Shown piece by piece: positions 22,248 through 34,254 of a DNA stretch of 64,000 bases; position 1 is the first letter of the stretch; every line of letters begins with the position of its first letter. Made by a program: the position numbers and the translations under genes. The DNA lies in NCBI GenBank assembly GCA_963669155.1, contig OZ022591.1, forward strand, positions 19,071,422 to 19,135,421, in the 5' to 3' direction. Origin of the DNA: Arbacia lixula (lineage: Eukaryota > Echinodermata > Echinoidea > Arbacioida > Arbaciidae). Under the pieces are notes generated by a model that was given only the letters and a program-made list of their open reading frames with translations, was not told the origin of the DNA and did no database searches.

Positions 22248-23298
22248 AAGGCCAAGTGCAAAGATGATGATCATATCCTGGGAATACTCCAGCTGGTAAG
22301 GACAAGACTTACAACAGACTGCATCATGCTTCACCAGCATTAGTCTCCTTCCAGGCCTCTGGAGATTTATTTATTTAAGAAGAAGAATGAGTTAAATAAC
22401 GTCTTTATATCAAATTGATATAAAAGTTATATCTTTCCTTTGGTACAACACCTGCATGGATATTCTAGTGGCAGCACTTGAGTTGCCAGTAGGAAAGATG
22501 ATGGGGTGCAAGGGGGGGAGGGGCTTGCATTTGGAGCAGCTCACTGTGGTTTATAAACTTTAACAGGGACCCAATCTGCTAGCGTTAACCCTTTCTGGTA
22601 TTACTATAGTGTTGGATGATGTACACACAATACAGTCGTTTCCAAACACCCTATATTCACAATGTTGCTTCGGTTAGGAAACAAACTGAATACACTTTGT
22701 GGCCAAAGTTTGTAGAGGTTATACCAGGTTAGGCCTGTATCCTGGCTGGCATCCGGTACAAAGATTTAGCTTCCTGACCAGGAAATACAAGTCTCAAGTT
22801 ATGGAAATATTACTGACATACTATTAACCCTAATCCAATACCACAGAGTTAGGATTTACATATCAATTTTAAAGCTATCACAATCACACTGCATCTTGTG
22901 CAATGGTTTTATATTCATGACTTTCTCAAACCGTGAAGAGCCTATTTGCCTTTTAATGACTGCAATTTAATGTAACCCTGGAAATATGGCTTATATCTAT
23001 TTTTTTCAGTATAACACAACAGCGAGCCAAAGTATCATTGGAATCATTATGTACTCATCCAATTCCAGATCAAAATCTTCACACGTAAAAATAAAACTGT
23101 CATCTCCTGGTGAATGTCTAGGTTCCATGAGTACAGTCTGAATGAGAGACTATGAGTTAATATCGTTTATGTCAACAGTGATTACCTGCATACATAGGTC
23201 AAGTTAGGTGCACTATCTCATCAAGCACTCCACACCAAGGCATGATTGGTATTCTCAGCATGCAGCCCTCATTAGTGAAGCTCAGAACAAAGTTACAT
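22248..23298. other. no feature recognised
   Basis: Unique-looking AT-rich sequence. Confidence 0.4.
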
Positions 23299-23712
23299 GG
23301 GGAGGGGGCAGGGGCAGGGGGAGGGGGAAAGAGGAGTGGACAAGGGTTGGGGGAGGGGGAGGGGGAGGGGGAGGCGGCAGGGGGCAGGGGTGTGGGCAGG
23401 GGGTGTGGGCAGGGGGTGTGGGCAGGGGTGTGGGCAGTGGGTGTGGGCAGGGGGTGTGGGCAGGGGGTGTTGGCAGGGGGTGTGGGCAGGGGGTGTGGGC
23501 AGGGGGTGTTGGCAGGGGGTGTGGGCAGGGGGCAGGGGGAAGGGAGCAGGGGACAGGGGGAAAGGGGCAGGGGGCAGGGGGCAGGGGGTGTGGACAGGGC
23601 GTGTGGGCAGGGGCGAGGGGGATGGGCAGGGGGAGGGGGAGGGGGCAGAGGGCAGGGGGAAGGGGGAGGTGGCGGCAAGGGGAGCCAGGGGGAAGGAGGA
23701 GGGGGAAGGGAA
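23299..23712. repeat. G-rich block with 13-bp minisatellite
   Basis: GGGGCAGG/GGGGGA repeats flank a core at 23389-23535 built of TGTGGGCAGGGGG units (13 bp, some 12 bp), about eleven copies. Many runs of three or more G give strong G-quadruplex potential on the plus strand. Long Gly/Arg-rich and Pro-rich open frames on both strands are compositional. Confidence 0.9.
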
Positions 23713-23759
23713 CGCGTAGTGCTTTAGCAAAATACAATTTTGTAAGAACCACAGAAAAC

Positions 23760-23920
23760 CGAAGAGAATTTCCCCCAAAATATAACATTGGAAACTGACT
23801 TTGAGCAGAATCATATTGATTGGTAGATTTTGAGTACTTTTTGGACGGGTCATCCAAAACCTAGCGATTCCCATAGCCTAGAAACCAGAGACTGCAATAA
23901 GCAATAGCGCACATCACGTT
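23760..23920. mobile_element. internal fragment of AAAGACAGGGT-family MITE
   Basis: ATTGGAAACTGACTTTGAGC, TCATATTGATTGG and CATCCAAAACCTAGCGATT correspond in order to blocks at 33070-33150 and 52720-52830. Ends not found. Confidence 0.5.
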
Positions 23921-24314
23921 CTTTCACACTGCACAGTGATGAGTTGAGGCAAGAAAGTCAGTGCAATACGGTAGATAAATGTAGACCATGGTCTCTAGGA
24001 TGTGTTACAAATTTACACAGGGAAAATGCCTAGCTATTATCTTGAAGAAGGCAGGTAAATTAGATCCAGCATCACCTCATTCCTGGTTTAGTTTTGTTAA
24101 ATCAATAACATGAGTTCTTATAATTTCCTAACCCCACTCATGATTGTAAGATATTCAAATTTTCAAACATCTTACATCGAGCAATACTAACTGCACAATG
24201 ATTACTTTAAAATGAAGATGTCTAGTCAGTATCCATCCCTCATAAGTTCAATTTGGGCAACTTAATATTCAAACACAAAATGATTTTGAAAATGCAGGAA
24301 TATTCTCCTAGATT

Positions 24315-24385
24315 CAGCCATGGTGAGGCCGTGAGAGGATAAGCAGTAAACCTTCCGCTGGTAGATGGTTGGATTGAAAATTGCT
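24315..24385 (+). other. tRNA-like remnant, possibly from a SINE head
   Basis: GGCCGTGAGAGGATAAGC resembles a Ser/Leu-type A box, and GGTTGGATTGA about 40 nt later resembles a B box. The stems do not fold into a good cloverleaf, so this is at most a decayed SINE head. Confidence 0.25.
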
Positions 24386-24527
24386 CCAAAAAGCTTCATA
24401 TTTTCAGATATGTCATTAGGCCTAGGCTGTTGTAAATCCTACCACTCGTCATGAATATGCATTTGTAATCCGTGATCAAATTTGCTGTTACTAGTATCCT
24501 GTTCAGATTGGAGTGAAGGAGAAACCA

Positions 24528-24945
24528 TGAGAGGGGAAGAGAAGGGGAGAGGGGAAGAGAAGGGGAGAGGGAAGAGAGAGGGTAAGAGAGGGACAGAGAG
24601 GGGAAGAGAGGGAGAGAGGAGGGAAGAGAGGGAGGGGGGAAAGAGGAAGAGAGAGGGGGATGAGAGGGAGAGAGGGGGAAGAATGGGAAAGAGAGGGGAG
24701 GAGATGGAGAGAGAGGGAGAGAGAGAGGGGGGGGGGAAGGGGGAGAGAAGAGAGAGAGAAAGGGAGGGGGGATTGTATCGTGAGAGAGAGGAGAGAGAGA
24801 AAGGGAGGGGGGGGATTGTATCGTGGGAGAGAAGAGAGAGAGAAAGGGAGGGGGGATTGTATCGTGGGAGAGAGGAGAGAGGGCAAAGAGAGGACAACAA
24901 GGGAAAGACAGGAAAGGGTGGGAGAGCAAGAGAGAGTGAGTATCA
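24528..24945. repeat. GA-rich tract with 42-bp higher-order repeat
   Basis: The purine block is interrupted three times by GATTGTATCGTG at 24771, 24814 and 24855, marking units of 43 and 41 bp. Confidence 0.9.
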
Positions 24946-26264
24946 ATCAAACAATGTACAGAAATCCTATGGAAATAATTCCATAATGCAAACTGTTGTT
25001 TCCATTCAAAAGAATTCCCTTTATCATGTTTTCTGTCCCTGAATATTTCAGAGAAATGAGGGCGAAGACGTAGGCAAATGAGTAGAGACCAGTGTATAGC
25101 GCTACAGAACAGAAAGTAGCATCACCGTAGCGCATGTTACAACAAACCTTTCAGCTCCCTCTTGCACTAATCTAATGCCCTGTAGTGCTAGAACGCCAAC
25201 CTGCATAATATTGACACATTCTCATGTCATTATACCGACATTCCTGCAAATTTTAAGCAAAAAAGCAGGTAAAATGAGACACCGGCAAGAGAAGAAAAAG
25301 ACTGGCACGCCACAACGATGGCCCGCAATCGATACTTTGTCTGGCTTGAGAGAGCGTCTGATTAGATTACAGATCTCACTCACCGACTAAGAGTTCTTCA
25401 TAATTGCAACACATCTTCCAAGCAAGCAAGCAGGCAGGCATGCATGCAGCCAAGTATGGCAAAACAACTGTACTCCGGCTGGTCGCACTTTAGTTATTTC
25501 CAGTTTAAGCACTCATACAATATAATATATTGAAATATATTTCATTATTCATGATCATAGCAAAGAAGACTAGAGTAATTGGATGCAGCGCAGTTGACTG
25601 TTCTGCTCTTGCCCTCCTTCACAGTGACTAGAGTAAAGTAAGACTGGAAAAAAAAAATGTTGTTTGACAATCGATATATAATACATTATCACTACATTAA
25701 GTTTGACAAAATTTGGTAAATTATTTCGTGAAACGATATCCAGATGGACAGACAACCTGGTGACATTATTTTATTAGCCAGTTTGTGGTGAAAGCATAAC
25801 AATTCATATGATAATTTTCCATTCCATACATTGTTAAGTTCGCATTGCAATGTATATTATATCTGATATACTGCCTCAAAATTAAAGAAGGAAGAATCAT
25901 TCCTCTTCCAAACTGTAGACACTAGTGCATTGTCACTTAAGACACATCAAAAGCATCCATAAAATATACATTCACCCGCGCATTTGAAATAAGATGGAAA
26001 CAAACACAGCTATTAAACTGTAAACAAATAAAGCCTGATAAATTTGCCTCTACCCAGGCAACCATACAACATATGGATTTATATTTTAGATCAGCTTTAA
26101 ACTGGATTGCCCCACACTAAAACATGTATCCCTTTTCTGAATACATTGTCACGCTAACCACTTATAACCAGTAACATAATCTACCTCTCAAAACAAAAAT
26201 GTTCAAATAGAAGTGAAACAGGAGAATACAACAATTACAAGAACAAAACTTCTTCTGCAAACAA
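24946..26264. other. no gene recognised
   Basis: A 120-bp piece near 25265-25385 (including AACGATGGCCCGCAATCGAT) is CpG-richer and lacks low complexity, but has no clear splice frame. Confidence 0.35.
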
Positions 26265-26477
26265 ATGTTATTTTGTAGCAGTGTAACCCAATCAGACTTC
26301 TTCAAGACATCGACTCCTAGTACGAATGAAGGGGCAGAGAGGAAGAAGAGAATGAACTTGAGCGATGAAGGAGAGCAGAGTGTGAACAGCAGACCTGCAT
26401 CTGGATGGCCTTTGTTCCAGCCCAGACAATCACGTTCATTATCATGGACAGCTGGGGACACAAAGCAACATCTATGA
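26265..26477 (+). CDS. unexplained hydrophilic open frame
   Basis: About 60 codons to a TGA, with real-protein-like composition (SDFFKTSTPSTNEGAERKKR, then RPASGWPLFQPRQSRSLSW). A TGTTATTTTGTAG acceptor-like site precedes it at about 26278. There is no nearby AATAAA, and the minus strand is also open, so it may be chance. No family recognised. Confidence 0.2.
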   Translation: MLFCSSVTQSDFFKTSTPSTNEGAERKKRMNLSDEGEQSVNSRPASGWPLFQPRQSRSLSWTAGDTKQHL

Positions 26478-27949
26478 ATTTTAAGAGGGGCTGAAATTGT
26501 GCAGCAAATATTGAAAGAGTGATTCACAAAGAGGCAATGGTCTGTTACATGTCCATGTTTCATATATCTGACTATGCATGCACTGTAGTATAGTCTGTGG
26601 GAAGAGACTCTCATATGGTGACGGCATCAGACAGGTTCTTAGGAGAACCTTGGAGATACGTATTAACTCTGAATTGTATTCCCAACAAAATTCAATCCTT
26701 GGAAGTTGTCAAGCCTGCATGATAAGGTCCTACAACTCTCTATATCCATATTTAATCTAACTGATTAGAACCAAAACAATAGAAAAGAGGGAACTCTACA
26801 ATGCCACCCCCCCCACCACCTTTACCACCACTACCACCGACTCTGAAATACCAGTAGGCTGTATACACTCAATGCCCTCCCCCATCCCAATCCAATAACC
26901 CACACCACAATCCATTAGTATTGTTATTAGTATAACAAGATTAAGTACCTCTAATTAACACATTGTAGTAATGCTGTTAAGGATTGACTCCTGCTAACCA
27001 GTGTCACGCCTCCCCCACCCCCTATGTTACAGTGTGAAACATGAGACTACCTGAAGAGAGTCAAGATGATGGAAAAGTACTCTACCAAGCCCCCCCCCCC
27101 CCCCCACCCCTCCTCTCCTAAAGGTACCAGGCACTGAGCTGATGACATGAAGCAAACACTTCACAGTGACAAGTCCACTCCTCAAACACATCATTAGTAC
27201 AACATCTAAATATAGCCTCTCCTGTTTCAAGAGGGGGTATTTCTTCTCCTTCTTTAAATCTGTTCATCTTCTTGATATCCCTCTCCTTTCTTTTGTCTTT
27301 GTCTCCATTCTCCTCTTTCTTTTTTTTCATGAAATATGATTGAGTTGTTGTGTAGTTTATATTTTTCTTCATCTTTGACATCTATTCCTTCTTGATTTTA
27401 ATCTCTGACACCTCATTCTTTTCTTTTCTCTTTCCTTGCTATTCTTCTTCTGATTTTACTGCAAGGACAACATGAACCAATGGCATATGACACAATGAAA
27501 AATTGTTATAAATTTCACTACTGAAACAAGACCCATAATATGATCACCCAAGTTCGAAAGACTTTCAAAAATATATCCCCATCCTTTTATTAAATCTCTA
27601 ATGTGTGGTTTAAATCTATTGTCATGGCTGTCAAATCTACATAGCTAGTCAAAAGAAATTATTCATCACATTTTCTGAGATGCTTCCAAGACATGCAGAA
27701 TTTCCTTTTAGTTTAATCCTATGATTCTCCAAAGATACCAAGCACAGATCTGCAGATTTTGCCAAGGACTGACAAATGAAATCATACGTCTAGGCAATAA
27801 ACAGTATCCATAGCGATGCTGAATCTATCCACACCAACAATATGCTAATATATCATATTTATATGATTGAAATATACAAAGGCAGCATTTTGCATTTCAA
27901 GCACAAGTACAGGAGGTGGTTCACTTGTAGCAAACTGTAATGAAGCTAC
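26478..27949. other. no gene recognised
   Basis: Contains CA/CC-rich patches near 26805-26840 and a C16 tract. Confidence 0.4.
27090..27105. repeat. C16 homopolymer
   Basis: Sixteen consecutive C, the only long C tract before 40 kb that is not paired with G or near 10 bp. Confidence 0.95.
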
Positions 27950-28166
27950 TACTGTATACCTCATATATTTTGCGGGGTTTTCATTTTCACAAATTTCGCG
28001 AATCTGGACTATTCGCAATTTTAACAACACATAAAATTATGAATACGACATGCTCGAACATATGTACTACTAGTACTAGTACTACATGATCGCAAATTTA
28101 ACCACTCACGAAATTGTCATGAATTCACAAAAAATTAGACTCACGAAATATATGGCGTAAACAGTA
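27950..28166. mobile_element. TACTGT-ended MITE with TA flanks
   Basis: TACTGTATACCTCATATATT at the left is matched by the inverse of AATATATGGCGTAAACAGTA at the right. The interior carries several CGCGAAT and CACGAAA motifs and a TACTAGTACTAGTACTA run. Confidence 0.65.
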
Positions 28167-28344
28167 TCCTATTCATATCTGCTCAGAAGAACTCAAGAAA
28201 GAAATTTAATTTTTAGGCAATTTTCTATCTTCTGTGTACAATCTGCAGAGAATGGATCTCTCACTAAATGTTAGGAGCTAAAACACTGAACTAATCCCAC
28301 TTCCACAATGATGATTGTGCACATATTCCGTTCATGTTCTTCAA

Positions 28345-29040
28345 TAAGTGTCCACACCACTTTCCATTCACTTCAACCAATGGGAAATAATCACTTCTGA
28401 TAGGAGTAGCTCCATTCAACTATATAAGACGTATATTCCATTTTATAGACCGGTGATGACTGCCGATATACTAAACTATGAATCCACATCACTTTCCATT
28501 CACTTCAGCCGATGGGAAATAATCACTCCTGATGTTAGCAGCTCCATCCAACTATAGAAGATGCATAATATAGACTGCTGATGACTGCCGATATATATAT
28601 ATATCAAACTATGAATCCATGTCACTTCCCATTCACTTCATCGGATGGGAAATAATCACTTCTGATAGGAGCAGCTCCATTCAACAATATAAGATGCATA
28701 TTCCATTTCAGAGATCGGTGATAAATGGCAATGAATAAACCAAACCATGAGTCCCCATACAACTTTCAATTCACTTCACCAAATGGAAAATAATCACTTC
28801 TGATAGAAACAGCTCCATCTAGCTATATAAGATGCATACTCCATTACACAGACTGGTGACAACTGCCGATATATATATATATACCAAACTATGAGTATCC
28901 ACACCACTTTCCATTCACTTAACCTGATGGAAAATAGTCACTTATGATATGAGGAGCTCCATCCAGCTATGTAAGATGCATTCACTGGTGATAACTGCAA
29001 ATAAATATACCAAGCTGTGCATATCCTCACCACTTTAATT
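28345..29040. repeat. 135-bp minisatellite, about 5 copies
   Basis: CACTTTCCATTCACTTCA recurs near 28360, 28492, 28625, 28764 and 28907, with a decayed unit at 29031. Each unit also has GGGAAATAATCACTTCTGAT, AGCTCCAT and an ACTATATAAGATGCATA block. The first two copies share one open frame (28348-28557), because that spacing is a multiple of 3. Later copies break it. Confidence 0.85.
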
Positions 29041-29207
29041 CCTCTTTCTCTGGACCACATGAAGAATGATCCCTCTTCAGTGTAACTGCCCAGCATCCAT
29101 CATCAACAATGCAGATATTACCCAGTCACGATGTGTCATATTGGCAGAGCACCGTAACGGGTTTACTCACACGAGACCCAATTAATCACTGACGAGAACG
29201 TGTTGCA

Positions 29208-29362
29208 GTGAATCATATTCAACCATTGACTGGGCAATATCATCTAACTATATACTGGACAATATCAGTGAATCATATTCGACCATTGACTGGGCATTAT
29301 CACATAACCATTGACTGGGCAATATCATCTAACAATAGACTGGACAATATCAGCTATCCATT
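29208..29362. repeat. about 25-bp tandem repeat
   Basis: Six imperfect units based on GACTGGGCAATATCATCTAA, alternating with GACAATATCAG. Confidence 0.8.
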
Positions 29363-29779
29363 CACAAACAGACGGATGTGTGATGCATCAGAATGAAACC
29401 AAAATTAGATACTGTTGGGTAAAGAAGAGTAATAAATTCTCTACTTCCTGAATTTTGAGATTCATAGCACAATGTGTTAGTCGTTGCTATCAAATAAAGA
29501 TATATTCATCTGCTTTCACAACAACATCTCTGAGAGGGGGAAAAACAAGACTTTTACTTGGCATTTTATCCACATCTAAGGACATGTTCTTTTTTCTGGA
29601 TTCATAAAAACTGGTGTTGTGCATGTTTGTTCTCCTGTTCTGAGTTGATTCACAGACCATGCTCATGCCAGATTTAGGTTTCAAGCTCAAGGAGGTGTGG
29701 TCGCTGTTTAAAGTGAGGCCTTCTCCAAATATTCATGTGAACGTGGAATGGTGCAAGGGGAGAGTGAGTGGCGACAGAT
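29363..29779. other. no feature recognised
   Basis: Unique-looking sequence. Confidence 0.4.
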
Positions 29780-29874
29780 TTGAGAAGGAAGATAAAGAAA
29801 GAAGAAAAGGAAAGAAGGAAAAAATGAAGGAAAACAGGAATAGAGAAGGAGAGATAAGGATAAATGTGATGTAC

Positions 29875-29911
<37 letters not shown>

Positions 29912-30880
29912 AGGGAGACGTGATAAAATTAGGAGACAGACACATTAAAAGAAAGATAGAGAATGAGGAAGAAAGTCATACAAATAAAACATAGAGAAAA
30001 GAGAGGTGATGGAGGCAAAGAGAGTGAGATGGCCATAGGCAGAGAAATGAGGAAGAATGACACAAAAAAGAGAGGATGGAGGAGAGATAGAGCGGGAGAG
30101 GAAGGTGGGGAAAATGAAACAGCGTGAGAACAAAACAGTATGAGAATAAGACTAGATGAGAGGAAGTTCTGAGCGAGAAAAGAGAAGGGATAGACAGGGA
30201 GACAGGAAAATGGGAAGAATAAGATGGTGAAAGAAAGAGAGGGGATGGGAAAGAATAGCGCAATAAGTGAGGATGGAAGAGAGAGACAGGGCAGAAGGGG
30301 GTGAGAAGAATGAGAAGGTGTGAGAAAGAAAGAATGAAGAAGAAAAGCAAAAAAAGAGAGCATGGATGGGAGAGAGGGGGAGATGGGGAGGAGGGAGGGG
30401 GAGAGGGGCGAGGGAGGAAGGGGGCGGAAGGAGGGGGAGGGAGGAAGGGAGGGGAAGGGTAAAAGGGGTGAGGAGGTGAGAAGAATGAGAAGGTATGAGG
30501 AAACGAGATCGAACAAGGACTAGAGCAGAGAAGAGACAAGGGAGAGAGGGGGATGAGAAATGTGAGATGGCGTGAAAAAAGGAGAGAGCACATAAAACAA
30601 AGTATAAAGGAAAAAAAGTAAGGAGGGGATGTGCAGGGGAGGTGAGATGGAAGAAGGGAGGGAGGAAAGGAGGAAGGAGAGGAGGGAGGGAGAGAGGGAG
30701 GGAGGGAGGGAGGGAGGGAGGGAGGGAGGGAGGGAGGGAGGGAGGAGGGAGGGAGGAAGGGAGGGAGGGAGGGAGGGAGGGAGGGAGGGAATGAGGGAGG
30801 GAGGGAGGGAGGGAGGGAGGGAGGGAGGGAGGGAGGGAGGGAGGGAGGGAGGGAGGGAGGGAGGGAGGAAGACAGCTAAG
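29780..30880. repeat. 1.1-kb purine-rich tract with (GGGA)n
   Basis: Nearly all A/G on the plus strand, ending in a (GGGA)n/(GGAG)n run at 30681-30869. The very long Ser/Pro/Leu-rich frames on the minus strand are compositional. Confidence 0.95.
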
Positions 30881-31067
30881 AGAAGGGTGGCATGGAATCT
30901 CAATCATTCAATTATTCAATAGGCCTACTTCATTCAATAAATCAGCATGCTGATGATCACACAATATCTCTCCCTGCTGAGCAAATATCTCATGTGGCAC
31001 CCTCATAGTGGTACTAAGGGAAATGAAGGAAAACGAAAAGCTATTGCCATGACAAAAGTATGATATG

Positions 31068-31285
31068 TAACATTTGTATAGCTCTTCACGCTGTTTCTAA
31101 ATTCATTACAGCAAGAAAAGAGATGAATGAAGGACAAGTTCATAGATGGACAGATTTACAATAATTGCCTAAAGAGATGATTCTTGAGAAGTATTATACA
31201 TGCTTTAGGGATGTGGAGAGAGAGATTGTTCCAGGGTATTGTGGCAAGAGCAGAGAAAGAACGATCATCACAGCATGTCATGGTA
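31068..31285 (-). pseudogene. LINE fragment: reverse-transcriptase C-terminus and 3' tail
   Basis: On the minus strand the frame ending at 31156 reads DDRSFSALATIPWNNLSLHI, then PKACIILLKNHLFRQLL and a stop. This follows the conserved end of non-LTR retrotransposon ORF2 proteins (RSFSVAAPxLWNSLPLxIR...FKxxLKTxLF). After the stop, the sequence ends near GCGTGAAGAGCTATACAAATG, like the TATA-GCGC tails of such elements. It is a 5'-truncated, dead copy. A CR1/L2-like assignment is a guess. Confidence 0.6.
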
Positions 31286-32212
31286 TAAGGTCTGCAAGAG
31301 AACTGAAGGACATATTGTCTCAATGATGAGAACAAGTGCACTCTTCTACCTTACACAGAAGGGTACGGAAACAAACCCGCTCAACTGGGGCCTATACTCT
31401 CCCTGTCTCTCAACAGGGATGAAGGGTACTACACAACCCTTCTTGCAAACAGGTCACATCCAGTATTTCCTCCACATCACAGCAAATCACACACAAGGAT
31501 GACGCCACAATGCTGAAAATATATTCCAATGAGCTATATCCAAAAGACAGCGAATAATTCTGCGAGGTATACAAACAGCATCTCAGAGTTCCTTGGATTA
31601 AAGGCAAGACATTCTCCTCCATTTACAGGGTATCACCACCACTCTGCTCCAGCAAGCTCCTCTTCAGGCACTGATCACCTCCAAGAGATGCAACAATGGG
31701 GTGATAAGAGACGGAGCCATATGACAAAGGGACGAGCTAGCTTGCTGCTGGTAATCATGATATTCCAATAGGCACAGAATCAGTTCATCACACTTACGGC
31801 ACATGAATCTAACATAAATCCTACTGGTTGTTTGGCCTCCTCCTTCAGAGAAAGGTAAGGTGGGTGGGTGGAGAGCTAATCCAGCACAACACGCTATAAT
31901 GTCTGCTCAATATAGTGCCAGGTTCCCTGTGATGATGGCTGGGATACGTGCATGCATGGGAGGCGAGGGAGAAACCAGGATAATAGGGGGGACCCCACAA
32001 CAGCCCGCCCGCACACAATGGACTCTCGCCGCCCGACACCCGTTCAACACCACTGCCACACAACAGGCGCTCAGCAAGCACACTAACCCCTCCCCCCCCC
32101 CCTCCACTCCACAATTGCTGACACAACACCGAAAGAAAAGAAAAACATGCGAAGGAGGCCGAGACTGCTAAAGCCATCAGCTCGTATGATATAAGACGGA
32201 AGAAGACGGACT
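31286..32212. other. no gene recognised
   Basis: CpG-richer near 31980-32070, with a C11 run at 32092-32102. A TCCTTCAG|AGAAAG|GTAAGG arrangement at 31849 is discussed among rejected items. Confidence 0.35.
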
Positions 32213-32607
32213 GAAAGACAGACAGAGGGAGCAAGAGAGAACGCAAGAGAGACAAAGAGAGAGATGGAGAAAGCGGGGGAGAGAAAGAGAGGATAGAAAG
32301 AGCAAGAGACATGTGAGAAAGCAACAGAAAGAGCAACAGAAAGAGAAAGAGTAAGAGAGGATAGAAAGAATGAGAGACATGGAGAGAGAGAAAGAGTGGG
32401 AGAGAGAGAGAGAGATGGGAGAGAGAGGGAGAGAGGAAGAGAGAGAGAAAGAGAGAGAGAGAAAGAGAGAGAGAAAGAGAAAGAGAAAGAGAAAGAGAGA
32501 GAGAGTGAGAGAGTGAGAGAGTGAGAGAGTGAGAGAGTGAGAGAGTGAGAGAGTGAGAGAGAGAGTAGAGAGTAGAGAGAGAAGCAGGGAAAATAGGTGA
32601 GAGAAGA
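32213..32607. repeat. GA-rich tract with (GTGAGAGA)n
   Basis: (GA)n and GAAA mixtures, with about seven exact 8-bp GTGAGAGA units at 32505-32560. Confidence 0.95.
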
Positions 32608-32740
32608 GTCCACCAGGCAAGTTCAAATGACCACGTCTGTCCCTGGGGGTACGGAGGTCGTCGGTGGAAGTCTTGTGTTTGAACCTTGGCCATTGTCCTG
32701 ATTGTTGCAGGGCCCTGTCAGGCTAAGAGGAGCTCAAGGT

Positions 32741-32771
<31 letters not shown>

Positions 32772-32772
32772 G
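32741..32772. repeat. (GT)7 followed by G18
   Basis: A short GT microsatellite runs directly into eighteen G. Confidence 0.95.
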
Positions 32773-32965
32773 TTGTGGAGAGGCAGAGCAGCACACACAG
32801 TCAAGAGCTGCGAGCAGCAAACCATTGAGTCGTCGACCCACACATTTCCAACCAAAATCTGCACAAGTCATTGATGGAGAAACTGACAATTCTACAGGCA
32901 CCTGTATAATAGTTTCTTCATAAGTTAGAAAAATACTTGTAAATAAAAGCATTGAACTTTCTGCC

Positions 32966-33406
32966 TTAAACACATGCAGGGATTCCCTTTTGCAGGTCAA
33001 AAAGTGAAATTATGTAAATACCACTGACAATGGAAGATAATGCCGTTTAAGAAAGCCCCTTAAAATATCATAATTGGAAAGTGACTTTGAGTGGAATTAT
33101 ATTGATCGTAAGATTTTGAGTAAGCTTTGATTCATCTAAAACTTCCCCTTTTCCTGTAGCTCAAAGAACAAGTCCACAGCCCACAGTGCAGCTCTCCGCT
33201 CTGTACTGTCCATGTTATCGTGAGCAGTGTGTGCAAATGCATGCAACGCGCTGCTGGCTGCTGAAATACAGTATATGAATGGTTGCTATGAAATGGGGCA
33301 TAGACAAGGATCGTTCTCATGAAAATGTTTGTGAACAACATGTTATCAATGTTGCTGATCCATACCAGAGTCCTGACTTAATAGTCAAAGGGCTACCCTG
33401 TCTTTA

Positions 33407-33407
<1 letters not shown>
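32966..33407. mobile_element. complete TTAA-flanked MITE (AAAGACAGGGT family), 442 bp
   Basis: TTAA, then ACACATGCAGGGATTCCCTT and TTGCAGG on the left. On the right, AAAGGGCTACCCTGTCTTTAA. The internal blocks ATTGGAAAGTGACTTTGAG and TATATTGATCGTAAGATTTT match the copies at 23760 and 52720. A trinucleotide array starts immediately at the right TTAA. Confidence 0.65.
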
Positions 33408-33636
<229 letters not shown>

Positions 33637-33640
33637 TAAT

Positions 33641-33700
33641 TAACACCATTTATATAGCGCTTATCACAAAGAATGTCTCTAAGCGCTTAAAGTGCCAGTA
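33641..33700 (-). mobile_element. 3' tail of a LINE/SINE-type retroposon
   Basis: On the minus strand GATAAGCGCTATATAAATGG is followed by (ATT)n, a typical 3' end of animal non-LTR retroposons and dependent SINEs. The neighbouring microsatellite is then its expanded tail. How far the body extends to the right is unclear. Confidence 0.5.
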
Positions 33701-34254
33701 TGCTAGTTCTCACACATGAGTCTAGCACTGAATCTCAACATAGGAACTGCATTACCACAAAGCAGTGTTTCCCTGACTTGAAATGGCTCCCACAGAAGTC
33801 TAAGTGCATTGGGAGTATATAATGACAGTATATCATATCGTGTTTTTCTTTGGTTCAACTCGCAGTCATCCCTCCTGCCACACTAGACACCTGCAAATAT
33901 TTTGAGCTATTTGTCAAGTGATCCGTGTTGCAATTATTGTTTGGTAGCAGTCTTTGTTCATACTACTGAAATTGAAACTACGTAAGTCAATGGCATAAAA
34001 CCCTGACACCTGCTCAGTTCTGTTTACCCTGTGAAACAGATATTTACTGATGAATGACTTGTAGGTAGTCGCTTCATTGATTAGTGACCCTTTCAGCTAA
34101 TCCTTATTTCTTTTCTCAATTTCATTCTTATATTATGTTGCATGATGGAAAGCAATATCACTAGACCAACTCTCATAAAGCAGAGCCTAGCATGATTTAA
34201 ATCAAAGTATAATTTTGAAATGTCTAAAATCTCTCATTTCTTCAGTGGATTCAT

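Noticed and set aside
23199-23874. Pro-rich and Gly/Arg-rich frames of 140-196 codons
   Set aside because: Overlapping frames on both strands of the G-rich minisatellite, a compositional artefact.
29929-30907. Long Ser/Pro/Leu-rich minus-strand frames up to 251 codons
   Set aside because: Produced by the purine tract. The pyrimidine-only complement contains no stop codons.
31849-31854. A 6-nt plus-strand micro-exon pattern, TCCTTCAG|AGAAAG|GTAAGG
   Set aside because: It lies on the strand opposite to the supported exons, with no coding neighbours. Such pairs occur by chance.
32660-32690. tRNA B-box-like GTGTTTGAACC
   Set aside because: No A box at the right distance and no cloverleaf.
31845-32693. 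282-codon minus-strand frame
   Set aside because: Its middle is the GA microsatellite and its ends show no conserved domain. Length alone is not evidence.
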